NCBI GenBank assembly: GCA_947450475.1
Contig: CANFVK010000001.1
Span: 372,001-436,000, forward strand
Direction: 5' to 3'
Length of the DNA: 64,000 bases
Origin: Bacteriovoracaceae bacterium
GTDB taxonomy: Bacteria; Bdellovibrionota; Bacteriovoracia; Bacteriovoracales; Bacteriovoracaceae
The translations under genes were made by a program, and so were the position numbers. This document shows, piece after piece, positions 36,452 to 44,371 of this stretch. Each line of letters starts with the position of its first letter. Within the stretch, counting starts at the first letter, position 1. Under the pieces are notes generated by a model. That model made no database searches. It was not told the DNA's origin and saw only the letters and a program-made list of their open reading frames with translations.

Positions 36452-37012
36452 ATGCTGAAAATATTTTTGGTCTCAAGCCTTATGGCCGCATCTTTATCAA
36501 GTTACGCTCAATATAGTTCGAGCTCAGAAATGGAAAATGTTGTTACGACATCTGCAGAATCAAAGCCCACTCTTTCAGGTTCAAAACTTAAGTGGAATAT
36601 GGCGATAACTTCAGGCTTTAATTCACCGACAGGTCCAATTGGGGCGAGTGCCGATTTTGGCGTATATGCAGGATTTCACCCAGCTGCGCAATTAAAAACT
36701 GGCTTAGACATTTCAACAACCAAGTTGGATGACGCCAGTAGATTTCAAAGAACGACCGTTTTAGCTGAGGCTGCCTATACTTTTGGAACAGTTTCAAATA
36801 ACTTTTATAATTTTTATGTAGGTGTTGGTGGTGGACCTGTTCTTTCGACTTTGCCAACTGAGTGGTCAGTAGCACCGGTGGTAGGTTTTGATATACCAAT
36901 GAGTAGTCGATCGTCTGATTTTATTTCATTGGGTGCAAATGCTAAGTATTTTTTAAACACAAACGCTCCGGAGTCTATAAGTTCGTCCCTGGCCGTCAAA
37001 TACTGGTTTTAA
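36452..37012 (+). CDS. Small outer-membrane beta-barrel protein
   Basis: The 186-residue precursor has a signal peptide (cleavage near SSYAQ) and a mature chain of alternating beta strands ending in aromatic KYWF, the usual terminal signal for barrel insertion. GAGGAG precedes the start. Function is unknown, perhaps structural or porin-like. A strong terminator follows. Confidence 0.75.
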   Translation: MLKIFLVSSLMAASLSSYAQYSSSSEMENVVTTSAESKPTLSGSKLKWNMAITSGFNSPTGPIGASADFGVYAGFHPAAQLKTGLDISTTKLDDASRFQRTTVLAEAAYTFGTVSNNFYNFYVGVGGGPVLSTLPTEWSVAPVVGFDIPMSSRSSDFISLGANAKYFLNTNAPESISSSLAVKYWF

Positions 37013-37028
37013 ATTAAAAAATAAATTC

Positions 37029-37060
37029 ATGACCAGCTTAAAAAACTGGTCATTTTTTTT
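37029..37060 (+). terminator. Strong intrinsic terminator
   Basis: ATGACCAG pairs with CTGGTCAT around a 9-nt A-rich loop and is followed by eight T. It ends the outer-membrane protein transcript just before the convergent phospholipase-D-family gene. Confidence 0.85.
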
Positions 37061-37072
37061 GCCAAATATTTT

Positions 37073-38398
37073 TCAAAGTTCTTTTTGATTGTTGAAAATA
37101 ATTTTTTTGTGAATTAATAAAAAACTAATAATGAGTAATGGGATTCCAGGAATAATTGGTAAGATGAGACCGAGTATTCCAAAAATAAAAAACAACAATG
37201 AAATGATGACCCTCATTAATGCAAAAAATTTATTCTCATCATTTTTCTCTTCTTGATATATTAAGCCGATTGAAAAATTAGCAATTAGAGCGAGTAATAA
37301 GTAATAAAAAAATCTTTTTACTCGCTTTCTCATTGGACAATGATTAATAAATGATTCTGAGTCTAACCTGCTACAACCTGACTGAATGAGGGATTCAATG
37401 TCTTGGTTGAGAAATGACGCAAATATGTCAGAATAAATGCTTATGTTTAACTCAAGATTTTGTTGATAGCTGGTATAGTTTAAATTGAATGATCCAATTG
37501 TTGAAAAATAATTGTCTATTACTGCAAGTTTTCCATGAAGAATCGATTTTTTCCATTGATAAATTTCAACGCCATTTTTTAGAAAATAATCATAAAGGTA
37601 TTCTGAAGCCAGAATATAGCTGGGCCAATCTGAGTATTTTGGTAAAATCAAGCGAACTCGAACGCCTCTTTTCGCCGCATCTGTTAGCTGCTTCATAAAA
37701 CTTCTTCTTGGGAAAAAATAAGAATTAATGATTGTAATTTCTTTTTGAGCATTACGTGTTACGAAAGAATAATGGTTAGTAATTTGCTTTCGACGAACGG
37801 CCCAGTCGTTAATCAATAATTTCACCTGAACACCTTTCTTATTTTTACGAAATTTGGGCAATTCTTCAAAATATATGGGAGTTTTATAATTTTTGGCAAA
37901 AAGATCCTGGCAATAACTGATTATTTTTTTGATGATGGGTCCTTTAAGTAAAATGGCAAAATCTAATTGGGGTACAAAGGTACGTTTGTCATAACCTGAA
38001 ACTACATTTATGCCACCAACGAAGCAGAACTCTTGATCGCAGATTAGGATTTTATGATGGAGTCTTCTTCCCCAGTGATACATCCACTTAAACTGGATAC
38101 CGTTAAATCTTTGAAAAAAAACACCGGCATTAATTAATTGTTCTTCAGCCAGTTGTTCAAATAGTCTTGAACCCACACTATCTATCAATAAATAAATCTT
38201 AACTCCCTTTAACGCCGCCTCGATAAGTGCTGCATGCACTTCACTTCCAAATTCATCCATTTGAAAAATATACGTTTGTAAGTGAATCGTTTTCTTAGCT
38301 TGTCTTATCGCCGTTAAGTAGCTTTCATAGTACTGACTACCTTCATAAAAAAGAGATGCATAATTGTCTTGAGTGAGATTAAAAGTATCGCTTATCAT
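37073..38398 (-). CDS. Cardiolipin synthase-like phospholipase D protein with extra C-terminal membrane domain
   Basis: The 441-residue protein has two HKD motifs: HHKILICD (His114, Lys116, Asp121) and HGKLAVID near residue 290, each followed by GG/GS-N elements, the layout of ClsB. Unlike ClsB it lacks an N-terminal anchor and ends in about 80 residues with membrane segments, the last containing LGLILPIIPGIPLL, similar to PGPGW/DUF454 proteins. It overlaps the EEP-domain gene by 4 nt, echoing the ybhP-clsB pair of E. coli. Confidence 0.85.
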   Translation of the reverse strand: MISDTFNLTQDNYASLFYEGSQYYESYLTAIRQAKKTIHLQTYIFQMDEFGSEVHAALIEAALKGVKIYLLIDSVGSRLFEQLAEEQLINAGVFFQRFNGIQFKWMYHWGRRLHHKILICDQEFCFVGGINVVSGYDKRTFVPQLDFAILLKGPIIKKIISYCQDLFAKNYKTPIYFEELPKFRKNKKGVQVKLLINDWAVRRKQITNHYSFVTRNAQKEITIINSYFFPRRSFMKQLTDAAKRGVRVRLILPKYSDWPSYILASEYLYDYFLKNGVEIYQWKKSILHGKLAVIDNYFSTIGSFNLNYTSYQQNLELNISIYSDIFASFLNQDIESLIQSGCSRLDSESFINHCPMRKRVKRFFYYLLLALIANFSIGLIYQEEKNDENKFFALMRVIISLLFFIFGILGLILPIIPGIPLLIISFLLIHKKIIFNNQKEL

Positions 38399-39165
38399 AA
38401 GAACTCTAGCTCACAAAACAGTGGAAGATGGTCAGAGAGGTGAGTAAAAAATTGACTACTGTTTTTAGGTGATAAAACTTGAACGCGTCTTACTTTTGCC
38501 TGACGAGCATAAACTCGATCCAAACACAGCATTGGCCAAACTGCTGGATAAGTTTTGGCATATTGACCATTTTTAGCCTTAAACATTTCTAGCATTCTCA
38601 AGTCGGTTTCAAAGATGCGTGAGCTTTTTTTATTCCAATCATTGAAATCTCCAGCTAAGAGCATTTTGAAATCGAGATCATTTTCTCTTTTTCCAATATC
38701 ATCTATGTGTTTTCTTATTTTTTGATATTGAGTTTCTCTACTTGCTGACAGCAAGCTTAGGTGGGAGCAGCCTGCATAGAAAAAAGATTTATCTCTCCCG
38801 TTTTTTGGAATTTCTATTTTGCAAAAAAGAAAACCTCGTTTTTCAAATGGATTTGTTGAAATGTTTAAGTTTTCATATTCAATTATGGGGTATTTACTAA
38901 GGATTAGATTTCCATGATGTCCATGATCATAAATGGCATTTTGGGCATAGGAAAAATGAGGCCAAATTTGATCTGCTAGAAATTCAAATTGTCCGTCTAT
39001 AAATCCCTTTCGCTTAAGAATTGTATTCTTGCCGATCACTTCCTGCATGAAGACAATTTCAACATCAAGAGAACGTATGAAGTCCTTTATTTCTTTTAGA
39101 AAATATTTTTGATTAATCCAATCAAAGCCTTTGTGTATGTTATAAGATAAAAGTTTAATAATCAT
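38395..39165 (-). CDS. Endonuclease/exonuclease/phosphatase family protein (YbhP-like)
   Basis: The 256-residue protein shows the EEP motifs SYNIHKGFD, VFMQEV (metal Glu), CSHLSL, LLAGDFNDW and LSDHLPLFCEL. With the adjacent ClsB-like gene this matches ybhP-clsB; a role in phospholipid or phosphoester turnover is likely, DNA cleavage less so. It sits between the SDR gene, 1 bp upstream, and the PLD gene, overlapping by 4 nt. Confidence 0.85.
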   Translation of the reverse strand: MIIKLLSYNIHKGFDWINQKYFLKEIKDFIRSLDVEIVFMQEVIGKNTILKRKGFIDGQFEFLADQIWPHFSYAQNAIYDHGHHGNLILSKYPIIEYENLNISTNPFEKRGFLFCKIEIPKNGRDKSFFYAGCSHLSLLSASRETQYQKIRKHIDDIGKRENDLDFKMLLAGDFNDWNKKSSRIFETDLRMLEMFKAKNGQYAKTYPAVWPMLCLDRVYARQAKVRRVQVLSPKNSSQFFTHLSDHLPLFCELEFL

Positions 39166-39834
39166 TTACGACTTTATCTTATGCAGATCCTTTATGTTGA
39201 AATGATCAAGATTAACCGTTTCTAATCCAGAAAAAAGTGCCTCTGAGCACTGCTTGGCAATTTCCTCTGAAAGTAAATGCTTTCGATTCAGTTTCTCTTT
39301 TGTTATCAATGAGGTTACTTGAATTCCTTCTTTTTTTAATTCTTTCCCGATAAGTTCGGTATAAGTTTTTAAAAAGGATTGTGATCCTTCTACCGCGGCA
39401 AGAAAGTCTTGGGAAATATCTTGATGCATGAAGCTGGTGAATAATATTTTAGTATTTTCGTTTTTTTTCAAGTCAGACTTTAAAAGTTTAATCAGATAAA
39501 TCGGTGAAATAATATTTAAGTTGAGAAGGTTTATTACATCAATTCGATCGTGATCGCTGTTGAAGACAATGACGTCCAAGGACTTTTTCATTGATAATAT
39601 TTTGTCATAAAGTTTTGAGACACCTTCTATTTGACTTAAGTCAATAAAACATTTCTCTACATGGACACCATTAGATTCACAAACTTGAGCGGCTTCAACG
39701 ATTGCCGGATTATCCGCCACGAGAATTAGGTCATAGCCTAGTTTCGCTAATCGCTTCGATATTTCATAACCAATGCCATAGGAAGCTGAGGTTACGAGGG
39801 CCAGAGGATTTTCGTTTTCCGTGCGTTGGAACAT
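39166..39834 (-). CDS. Short-chain dehydrogenase-like protein lacking the catalytic Tyr-Lys pair
   Basis: The start at 39834 follows GGAGG. The 222-residue protein has the nucleotide-binding LVTSASYGIGYEIS and an IDLSQ motif, but where YxxxK is expected it reads AAVEGSQSFLK, so catalysis by the normal mechanism is doubtful. It heads the operon with EEP and ClsB-like genes and could be a regulatory or divergent reductase. Confidence 0.75.
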   Translation of the reverse strand: MFQRTENENPLALVTSASYGIGYEISKRLAKLGYDLILVADNPAIVEAAQVCESNGVHVEKCFIDLSQIEGVSKLYDKILSMKKSLDVIVFNSDHDRIDVINLLNLNIISPIYLIKLLKSDLKKNENTKILFTSFMHQDISQDFLAAVEGSQSFLKTYTELIGKELKKEGIQVTSLITKEKLNRKHLLSEEIAKQCSEALFSGLETVNLDHFNIKDLHKIKS

Positions 39835-39836
39835 AT

Positions 39837-40001
39837 TTATCCTCCATGGCAAAAATGACACACGAGACTCTTAATTAAAAGTGCAAGCTCAATACCAAGA
39901 GCTAAGAAAAGAAGTCGTCGAGTATTTTGGTGAATTTTCTCATTTTTGGTTAATATTGGATTTTGTTTTTGATTGTTATTAAAAAATGTTATGTTATCCA
40001 C
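39837..40001 (-). CDS. Possible 54-aa membrane peptide ending in a CxxCH motif
   Basis: A GTG-initiated ORF encodes a polar N-terminal third, a hydrophobic segment LLFLALGIELALLIK and a terminus SLVCHFCHGG. CHFCH fits a c-type haem motif, although it lies at the very end of the chain. Its TAA falls inside the ribosome site of the downstream SDR gene, a coupled arrangement. No ribosome site is seen before the GTG, and it overlaps the divergent outer-membrane protein start by a few bases. Confidence 0.3.
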   Translation of the reverse strand: MDNITFFNNNQKQNPILTKNEKIHQNTRRLLFLALGIELALLIKSLVCHFCHGG

Positions 40002-41181
40002 AATGGTTTTTCGTCTAACATTTTTTTTACTTTTTTACATTTGTACCCAGGATGTCTTTGCCTCTTACTATGATACGCTTCCAAGTGGTGTTAAGAATTT
40101 TACCTTTCGCCTTGTTCAAACTGGCGATATCAGCGGAAGTTATGGCAGCTCTGGAAATTTTAAAGGCTATAATATCAATGCTTCTATTAATGCTGACTCG
40201 GTTAAGGGGCTTGATCCAGCCGTTGATGCATTTTTGGCAGGTTTGTCAGCGGATCAATATGCCCAATTTAATTTTGGTTCATTTCAAGGACAAGCATCTT
40301 CAAAAGTTACAGCACAAGCTTTTGGTGCAGGCTACGGAGTAAACGATAATTTAACTTTTTATGCCTACGTACCTTTTTATTCTGCAACGGTTGATTTGAA
40401 GGTAGAGCGAACTCAAAAAGGACGTAACTCAATCGGAAATGGAGCCATAAATATTGAAAATTTACCTGATGTGAATTTGAGTTTATTACAATCTCTTTTT
40501 GTAAACTACTATCACTATCAGCCGCTTGGAAAGTGGCAAGCGAACGATTTTGGAGATACAGAAATTGGTTTTATGTATCACCTTAATAACTGGAAAAATG
40601 CCGGTTCCTTGTTATCAATGGGGCTTGTTGCCCCCACTGGAAGAAAAGATAATCCAGACATTCTTCAAGATATTTCTTTTGGTGATGGTCAGTGGGATGC
40701 CTTTGCCGAATTTGGAGGTGGCTATCATGTGAGCGCTGCATGGAGCTTAGAAGATTGGGTCAGAATTACTTACCAATTTCCTTACACAACCAAAATTAGA
40801 TTACCTCAATCTTCTAGTTTTCCAGTCACTCGAAATGAAGGAGATGCAAAAATTAAGCTTGGCAATAAGTTTCAAGAAAATGCACAAGTCATTTATTCTT
40901 TTTCGGATCAATTGAGTTCGACACTCCTTTATACTTTGGACTATACCCAAGCGAGCACTTTTGACTCAAGTAATGCGATCGCTGATGATATTTTGTCTGC
41001 CGACACTGAAAAAGTTTCTCATTCAGCAAGGCTGAGTTTATCATACTCAACCATCTCACTTTTTAAACTGAAAAAATTTTGGTTGCCACTTACTTTGTCT
41101 TTATCAGCTCAAAGCATTTTTGCTGGAAAAAATATTCCCAAGTATCAATTGGCAGATTTTGAAGTTCGGTTCTTTTTCTAA
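39991..41181 (+). CDS. Outer-membrane beta-barrel protein
   Basis: The roughly 396-residue precursor has a hydrophobic signal peptide ending near DVFAS and a mature chain rich in alternating strands and aromatic girdles (GYGVNDNLTFYAYVPFYS, FGDTEIGFMYHL), ending in the typical VRFFF. It resembles transporter-type barrels of unknown substrate. The start among ATGs at 39991 and 40003 is uncertain because no ribosome site is evident. Confidence 0.7.
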   Translation: MLSTMVFRLTFFLLFYICTQDVFASYYDTLPSGVKNFTFRLVQTGDISGSYGSSGNFKGYNINASINADSVKGLDPAVDAFLAGLSADQYAQFNFGSFQGQASSKVTAQAFGAGYGVNDNLTFYAYVPFYSATVDLKVERTQKGRNSIGNGAINIENLPDVNLSLLQSLFVNYYHYQPLGKWQANDFGDTEIGFMYHLNNWKNAGSLLSMGLVAPTGRKDNPDILQDISFGDGQWDAFAEFGGGYHVSAAWSLEDWVRITYQFPYTTKIRLPQSSSFPVTRNEGDAKIKLGNKFQENAQVIYSFSDQLSSTLLYTLDYTQASTFDSSNAIADDILSADTEKVSHSARLSLSYSTISLFKLKKFWLPLTLSLSAQSIFAGKNIPKYQLADFEVRFFF

Positions 41182-41182
41182 T

Positions 41183-41947
41183 TTAAAAGGGGAGCTTAAT
41201 ACCGATTCTCAACTCAATAGTTCCATCAAGTTTTAAATCTGTCACACTCGGAAAACTCACAATGCGTAAAAGTGGTTTAAATCTTACCGGTGATTTTTGC
41301 TTCACGAGATCTAATATATCGCCATTTATAATATTAAAATTAAGGCATTTATTAAGGCATTTATTTTGAGACTTGATATAGCTGAAATAAAGGCTGTCAA
41401 CTTGTCCAAGTCTTGGGACATTTATTTCTCGAGCAAAATCTAATGAGTCTATAAACGAAAAGTTTGCATTATAATCATTTTGTAGCTCTACGCTTTGACT
41501 GTATTGAAAGACTATACTCTTGACCTGTATAGATTTAACCATATTAAAATTAATACTTAATTCTGGGATGTTAAAGTCTATCGGGTCTATATTAATATCT
41601 TTAGGCCCACTAATTGAAAGGAGCCATTTGGCTATTCCTGTAAGAAATGAATGACCAATTTGTTCAAAGGAATTGGGTATACCTGCAGTCTCAAACACAT
41701 CGAGGTCTTTGACATTGTATCTTATATTTAAATAGTACAAACTAGGGTCGGGTGAGTACTCCAAGCTAGATTGGGCAGCCGTTGACAGTTCAGCGTTACC
41801 AGCTTGAGCGGCGGTATTAATGAGCGCTTCTCTTTGCAAGTCTGCCAAACTTTGAGTTTTTACGAGTGGACTTATAGATTCTGATTGTCTGATACAAGAG
41901 CAACACAGAAAGATGATTCCCATTAAGAATGTTTTTGAAAATGACAT
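41183..41947 (-). CDS. Lipoprotein of unknown function
   Basis: The ATG at 41947 follows TGGGGAAC. The 254-residue precursor has a lipobox-like LCCSC and a mature chain with a short CLNKCLN cysteine pair. No family is recognised. It is convergent with the outer-membrane protein gene, only 1 bp apart, and might share its envelope function. Confidence 0.68.
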   Translation of the reverse strand: MSFSKTFLMGIIFLCCSCIRQSESISPLVKTQSLADLQREALINTAAQAGNAELSTAAQSSLEYSPDPSLYYLNIRYNVKDLDVFETAGIPNSFEQIGHSFLTGIAKWLLSISGPKDINIDPIDFNIPELSINFNMVKSIQVKSIVFQYSQSVELQNDYNANFSFIDSLDFAREINVPRLGQVDSLYFSYIKSQNKCLNKCLNFNIINGDILDLVKQKSPVRFKPLLRIVSFPSVTDLKLDGTIELRIGIKLPF

Positions 41948-42112
41948 GAATGTTCCCCACTGAAATTGTATTGAGAGTCTAATTGTTAATTTTTGCAAAA
42001 ACTATTTTTCCATTTTTCAGGAAGTTATCGGTTTTAAAAAAAATGATATTTGCCAACTCTCATTGGCAATGGATTTTTGGTAACTTCTTGGGGAAGTGAA
42101 TTTCCAAAAAAT

Positions 42113-42137
42113 AAAAAAAGCCACCCCGAAAGGTGGC
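42113..42137 (-). terminator. Leftward intrinsic terminator (copy 1)
   Basis: Read on the minus strand, GCCACC pairs with GGTGGC around a 6-nt loop and is followed by seven T. It is near-identical in stem and flank to the copy at 42461-42485. No confident gene ends upstream of it, implying a short leftward transcript from 42140-42450. Confidence 0.75.
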
Positions 42138-42206
42138 CCTTATTGAATTTAGGTACACTTACTTGGCTGAATCGTTGGCAAGCAACAACTCTTTCTTTTC
42201 TTTGCT

Positions 42207-42236
42207 CCAAGGTTGATTCAATAAGATCAACCTTGG
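42207..42236. repeat. Perfect 11-bp inverted repeat
   Basis: CCAAGGTTGAT (42207-42217) is perfectly complementary to 42226-42236 across the 8-nt spacer TCAATAAG. No T-run follows on either strand, so it is not a terminator; it could be an operator or an RNA hairpin inside the short leftward transcript. The surrounding 41948-42744 region has no gene I can support: besides two terminators it holds only fragments of ORFs. Confidence 0.6.
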
Positions 42237-42460
42237 ATTTAATCCCTGTATCGATAATTGGGGAAATGGGTAGATGCCCACTCAGAGTTTGAAACAATAC
42301 GGTTCAATCTCTGATTTACGTTCCTTGATATTATAGAAGCAGGAATTGTGCCAATATTTTACGTTGATAAACATTTGAATGCTTTTGAAGCTAATGATGA
42401 AATTAAAATGGATTGGGGAATTTTGGGAAAGTGTAGGTAATTTTGGTCAAAAAAGATGAC

Positions 42461-42485
42461 AAAAAAAAAGCCACCCGAAGGTGGC
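42461..42485 (-). terminator. Leftward intrinsic terminator with cUUCGg tetraloop (copy 2)
   Basis: On the minus strand GCCACC-TTCG-GGTGGC forms a C(UUCG)G-capped hairpin followed by nine T. It lies 260 bp downstream of the APC permease stop and probably ends that transcript. About 180 nt of the intervening 42486-42744 sequence holds only tiny ORFs. Confidence 0.85.
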
Positions 42486-42744
42486 CCTTATTGATGTTGG
42501 AAAACAAAAAATAATTCAAGTCAATAATGCGAAAGGATGTTTTAGATCCGATCAGTAGCATTTATAATGCATTCAACATTTAAACGCAAATTCTCAACTC
42601 TAGCTTTTTTTTGCGATTAGGTAGCAACAATACTTCCTCCCTAATCTTTAATTTCCTTATTATTCATAGAGGAAATAAACTCACGCTTACATGAAGATCA
42701 AAACAATAAAAAGCAATCTTCATCTCTCCTTCCTCATAAATATA

Positions 42745-44013
42745 TTAAGCACGTTTCATGCCAAGTAAGAGGCGCAAAATCAAACCAATAATTAAAATAA
42801 TAAAACTAATTAAGTAAGTTTGAGTATTAAATTGCATTAATAAAAAACCTACACTCAGCAAACCTAAAAATGCCAAGACTGGAAAATTTCCAATATTAAC
42901 AGGAGACCTAAAAGCTCTTTCTTTTTGAGGTAATTTATATCGAAATAAAATAAGTGATGCATTAACTACAAAAAAAGCTACCAGTGCACAAAATGAAGAA
43001 ATGTTGGCTAAAAGTTCAATTTTTTTTATAAACAAAAACAAACATGCCATGATCCAAGTCAACCAAATGGCATTGTGAGGTATTTTCTTTGTTTTTGTGG
43101 TACGTGAAAAAAATTCCGGCAGCTCAGAAGCCGCGGATACACCATAAATCATACGGCTCATTGCGAGCATTGTTATTAAAGTTGTGTTGGCAGTAGAAAA
43201 TAATGCAATAACACTCAAAATGTTCTCCCAGAATACGCCTTGAGGTCTCATGGCCAAAGCCATGGGGGTCTGAGAAATAGCCAGTTTTTTTAAGGGTGCT
43301 AATTGTAATACAGCTATTGAGACTGCAATATAAAGAATTGTTGTAATGATTAAGCTTAGCAGAATACTTTTTGGAATATTTTGATGAGCATCTACTGTTT
43401 CTTCTGCCAAATTCGCCATATCTTCAAAGCCCAAATAAACAAAAAAAATTAGTGATGCTGCACTCAGTGTTCCTTTACCTAGCGACAATCCAAGAGGTAC
43501 ATGAGCAGAAGTGTGAGTTAAACCAAAATAGATAACGATTAATAAACCCAGAACTTCAATCGTCGTAAACCCAATGTTGACTCGACTAGAGTTAGAAATG
43601 CCTAGAGCATTAATTAATGTGATTACACTTAGTAAAAAAAATGCAGCAATTGTTAATGAAATATTAAAAAATTCTTGAAGGTAGCTTGCAAACCCCAGCG
43701 CAACAGTTGCAGAAGTTGCAGATCCAGCAAATATAATAAAGATAGCAATCAGAAATGATGGTATTGAGGAATTTGGATAAAGCTCTTTTAGATAGACGAA
43801 CTCTGCTCCCGCAAAAGGAAAAAGTGTGGCGAGCTCACAGTAAGACAAAGCAGTTAGAACTGCTACAACGGCTGCCAAAATAAAACTTATCCACAATGAA
43901 TTTCCTGCATGTGCTGCAGCTGCACCGAGCACAGAGTAAATTCCTGCGCCAATGATAATACCTACTCCGAAAAAAGTAAGACTTAAGAGGCTAACATTTT
44001 TTTGTAATCCCAT
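42745..44013 (-). CDS. APC-superfamily amino acid permease
   Basis: The 422-residue protein has twelve membrane segments, the TM1 motif GVGIIIGAGIYSVLG, the TM3/5 sequence YCELATLFPFAGAEFVYLKE and GFEDMANLAEE in TM6, typical of cationic amino acid/APC permeases. The ATG at 44013 has no ribosome site: a 13-bp hairpin with T-run ends four bases before it, so its translation may be controlled by that structure. Substrate unknown. Confidence 0.87.
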   Translation of the reverse strand: MGLQKNVSLLSLTFFGVGIIIGAGIYSVLGAAAAHAGNSLWISFILAAVVAVLTALSYCELATLFPFAGAEFVYLKELYPNSSIPSFLIAIFIIFAGSATSATVALGFASYLQEFFNISLTIAAFFLLSVITLINALGISNSSRVNIGFTTIEVLGLLIVIYFGLTHTSAHVPLGLSLGKGTLSAASLIFFVYLGFEDMANLAEETVDAHQNIPKSILLSLIITTILYIAVSIAVLQLAPLKKLAISQTPMALAMRPQGVFWENILSVIALFSTANTTLITMLAMSRMIYGVSAASELPEFFSRTTKTKKIPHNAIWLTWIMACLFLFIKKIELLANISSFCALVAFFVVNASLILFRYKLPQKERAFRSPVNIGNFPVLAFLGLLSVGFLLMQFNTQTYLISFIILIIGLILRLLLGMKRA

Positions 44014-44016
44014 TAT

Positions 44017-44051
44017 AAAAAGCAAATGCCCAAAACTCTTTGGGCATTTGC
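44017..44051 (-). terminator. Perfect 13-bp hairpin with T-run directly before the APC start
   Basis: GCAAATGCCCAAA (44022-44034) pairs perfectly with 44039-44051 around ACTC; on the minus strand it is followed by five T and then ATAATG, the APC start codon. It lies 22 nt after the stop of the 57-aa gene, so it is its terminator, or an attenuator limiting readthrough into the permease gene. Confidence 0.8.
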
Positions 44052-44072
44052 AGCTTTAAAAAATGCGGATGA

Positions 44073-44246
44073 CTAACGCGACTTCTTAGAGCTTGTTGAT
44101 TCTTGTTTTTTGATGGGAGCGGGCGCCGGTGAAGCCGGAGAACTTTTGCCAGGCACTTTAGAAGCACTTTCAGATTCACTTCTTGACTGGGTAGATGTTT
44201 TTTTATTTGAAGAACTACTCATGTGTTTCTTTGCTTTTTGTACCAT
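44073..44246 (-). CDS. 57-aa Ser/Lys/Pro-rich small protein
   Basis: An ATG with AGGAGG 6 nt upstream opens a 57-codon ORF beginning MVQKAKKHMSSSSNKKTS and continuing Ser/Glu/Lys-rich to a SPAPAPIKKQ segment and a KKSR end. It is low-complexity, basic and probably disordered. The ideal ribosome site and the terminator 22 nt after its stop make it a convincing gene. A nucleoid-associated or stress role is possible; nothing is recognised. Confidence 0.7.
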   Translation of the reverse strand: MVQKAKKHMSSSSNKKTSTQSRSESESASKVPGKSSPASPAPAPIKKQESTSSKKSR

Positions 44247-44371
44247 TTTTTCCTCCTGGGTTTAGTGATCAATTTTCTTATAAGCAGATTCTATGCCAAA
44301 TAAATAGTCATCAATTTGAATGTCATTTATAATAAATGAGGCAAATTTGGATTTTATATGAGGCAAAAGTG

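Noticed and set aside
42034-42297. 87-codon minus-strand ORF
   Set aside because: It runs through the hairpin and T-run of terminator copy 1 and starts with TTG without a ribosome site; the competing frame in the same region ends neatly before the terminator.
42664-42723. 19-codon ORF with good ribosome site after the APC gene
   Set aside because: Too short to judge from sequence alone and no paralogue is seen; it could be a leader peptide but nothing downstream needs one.
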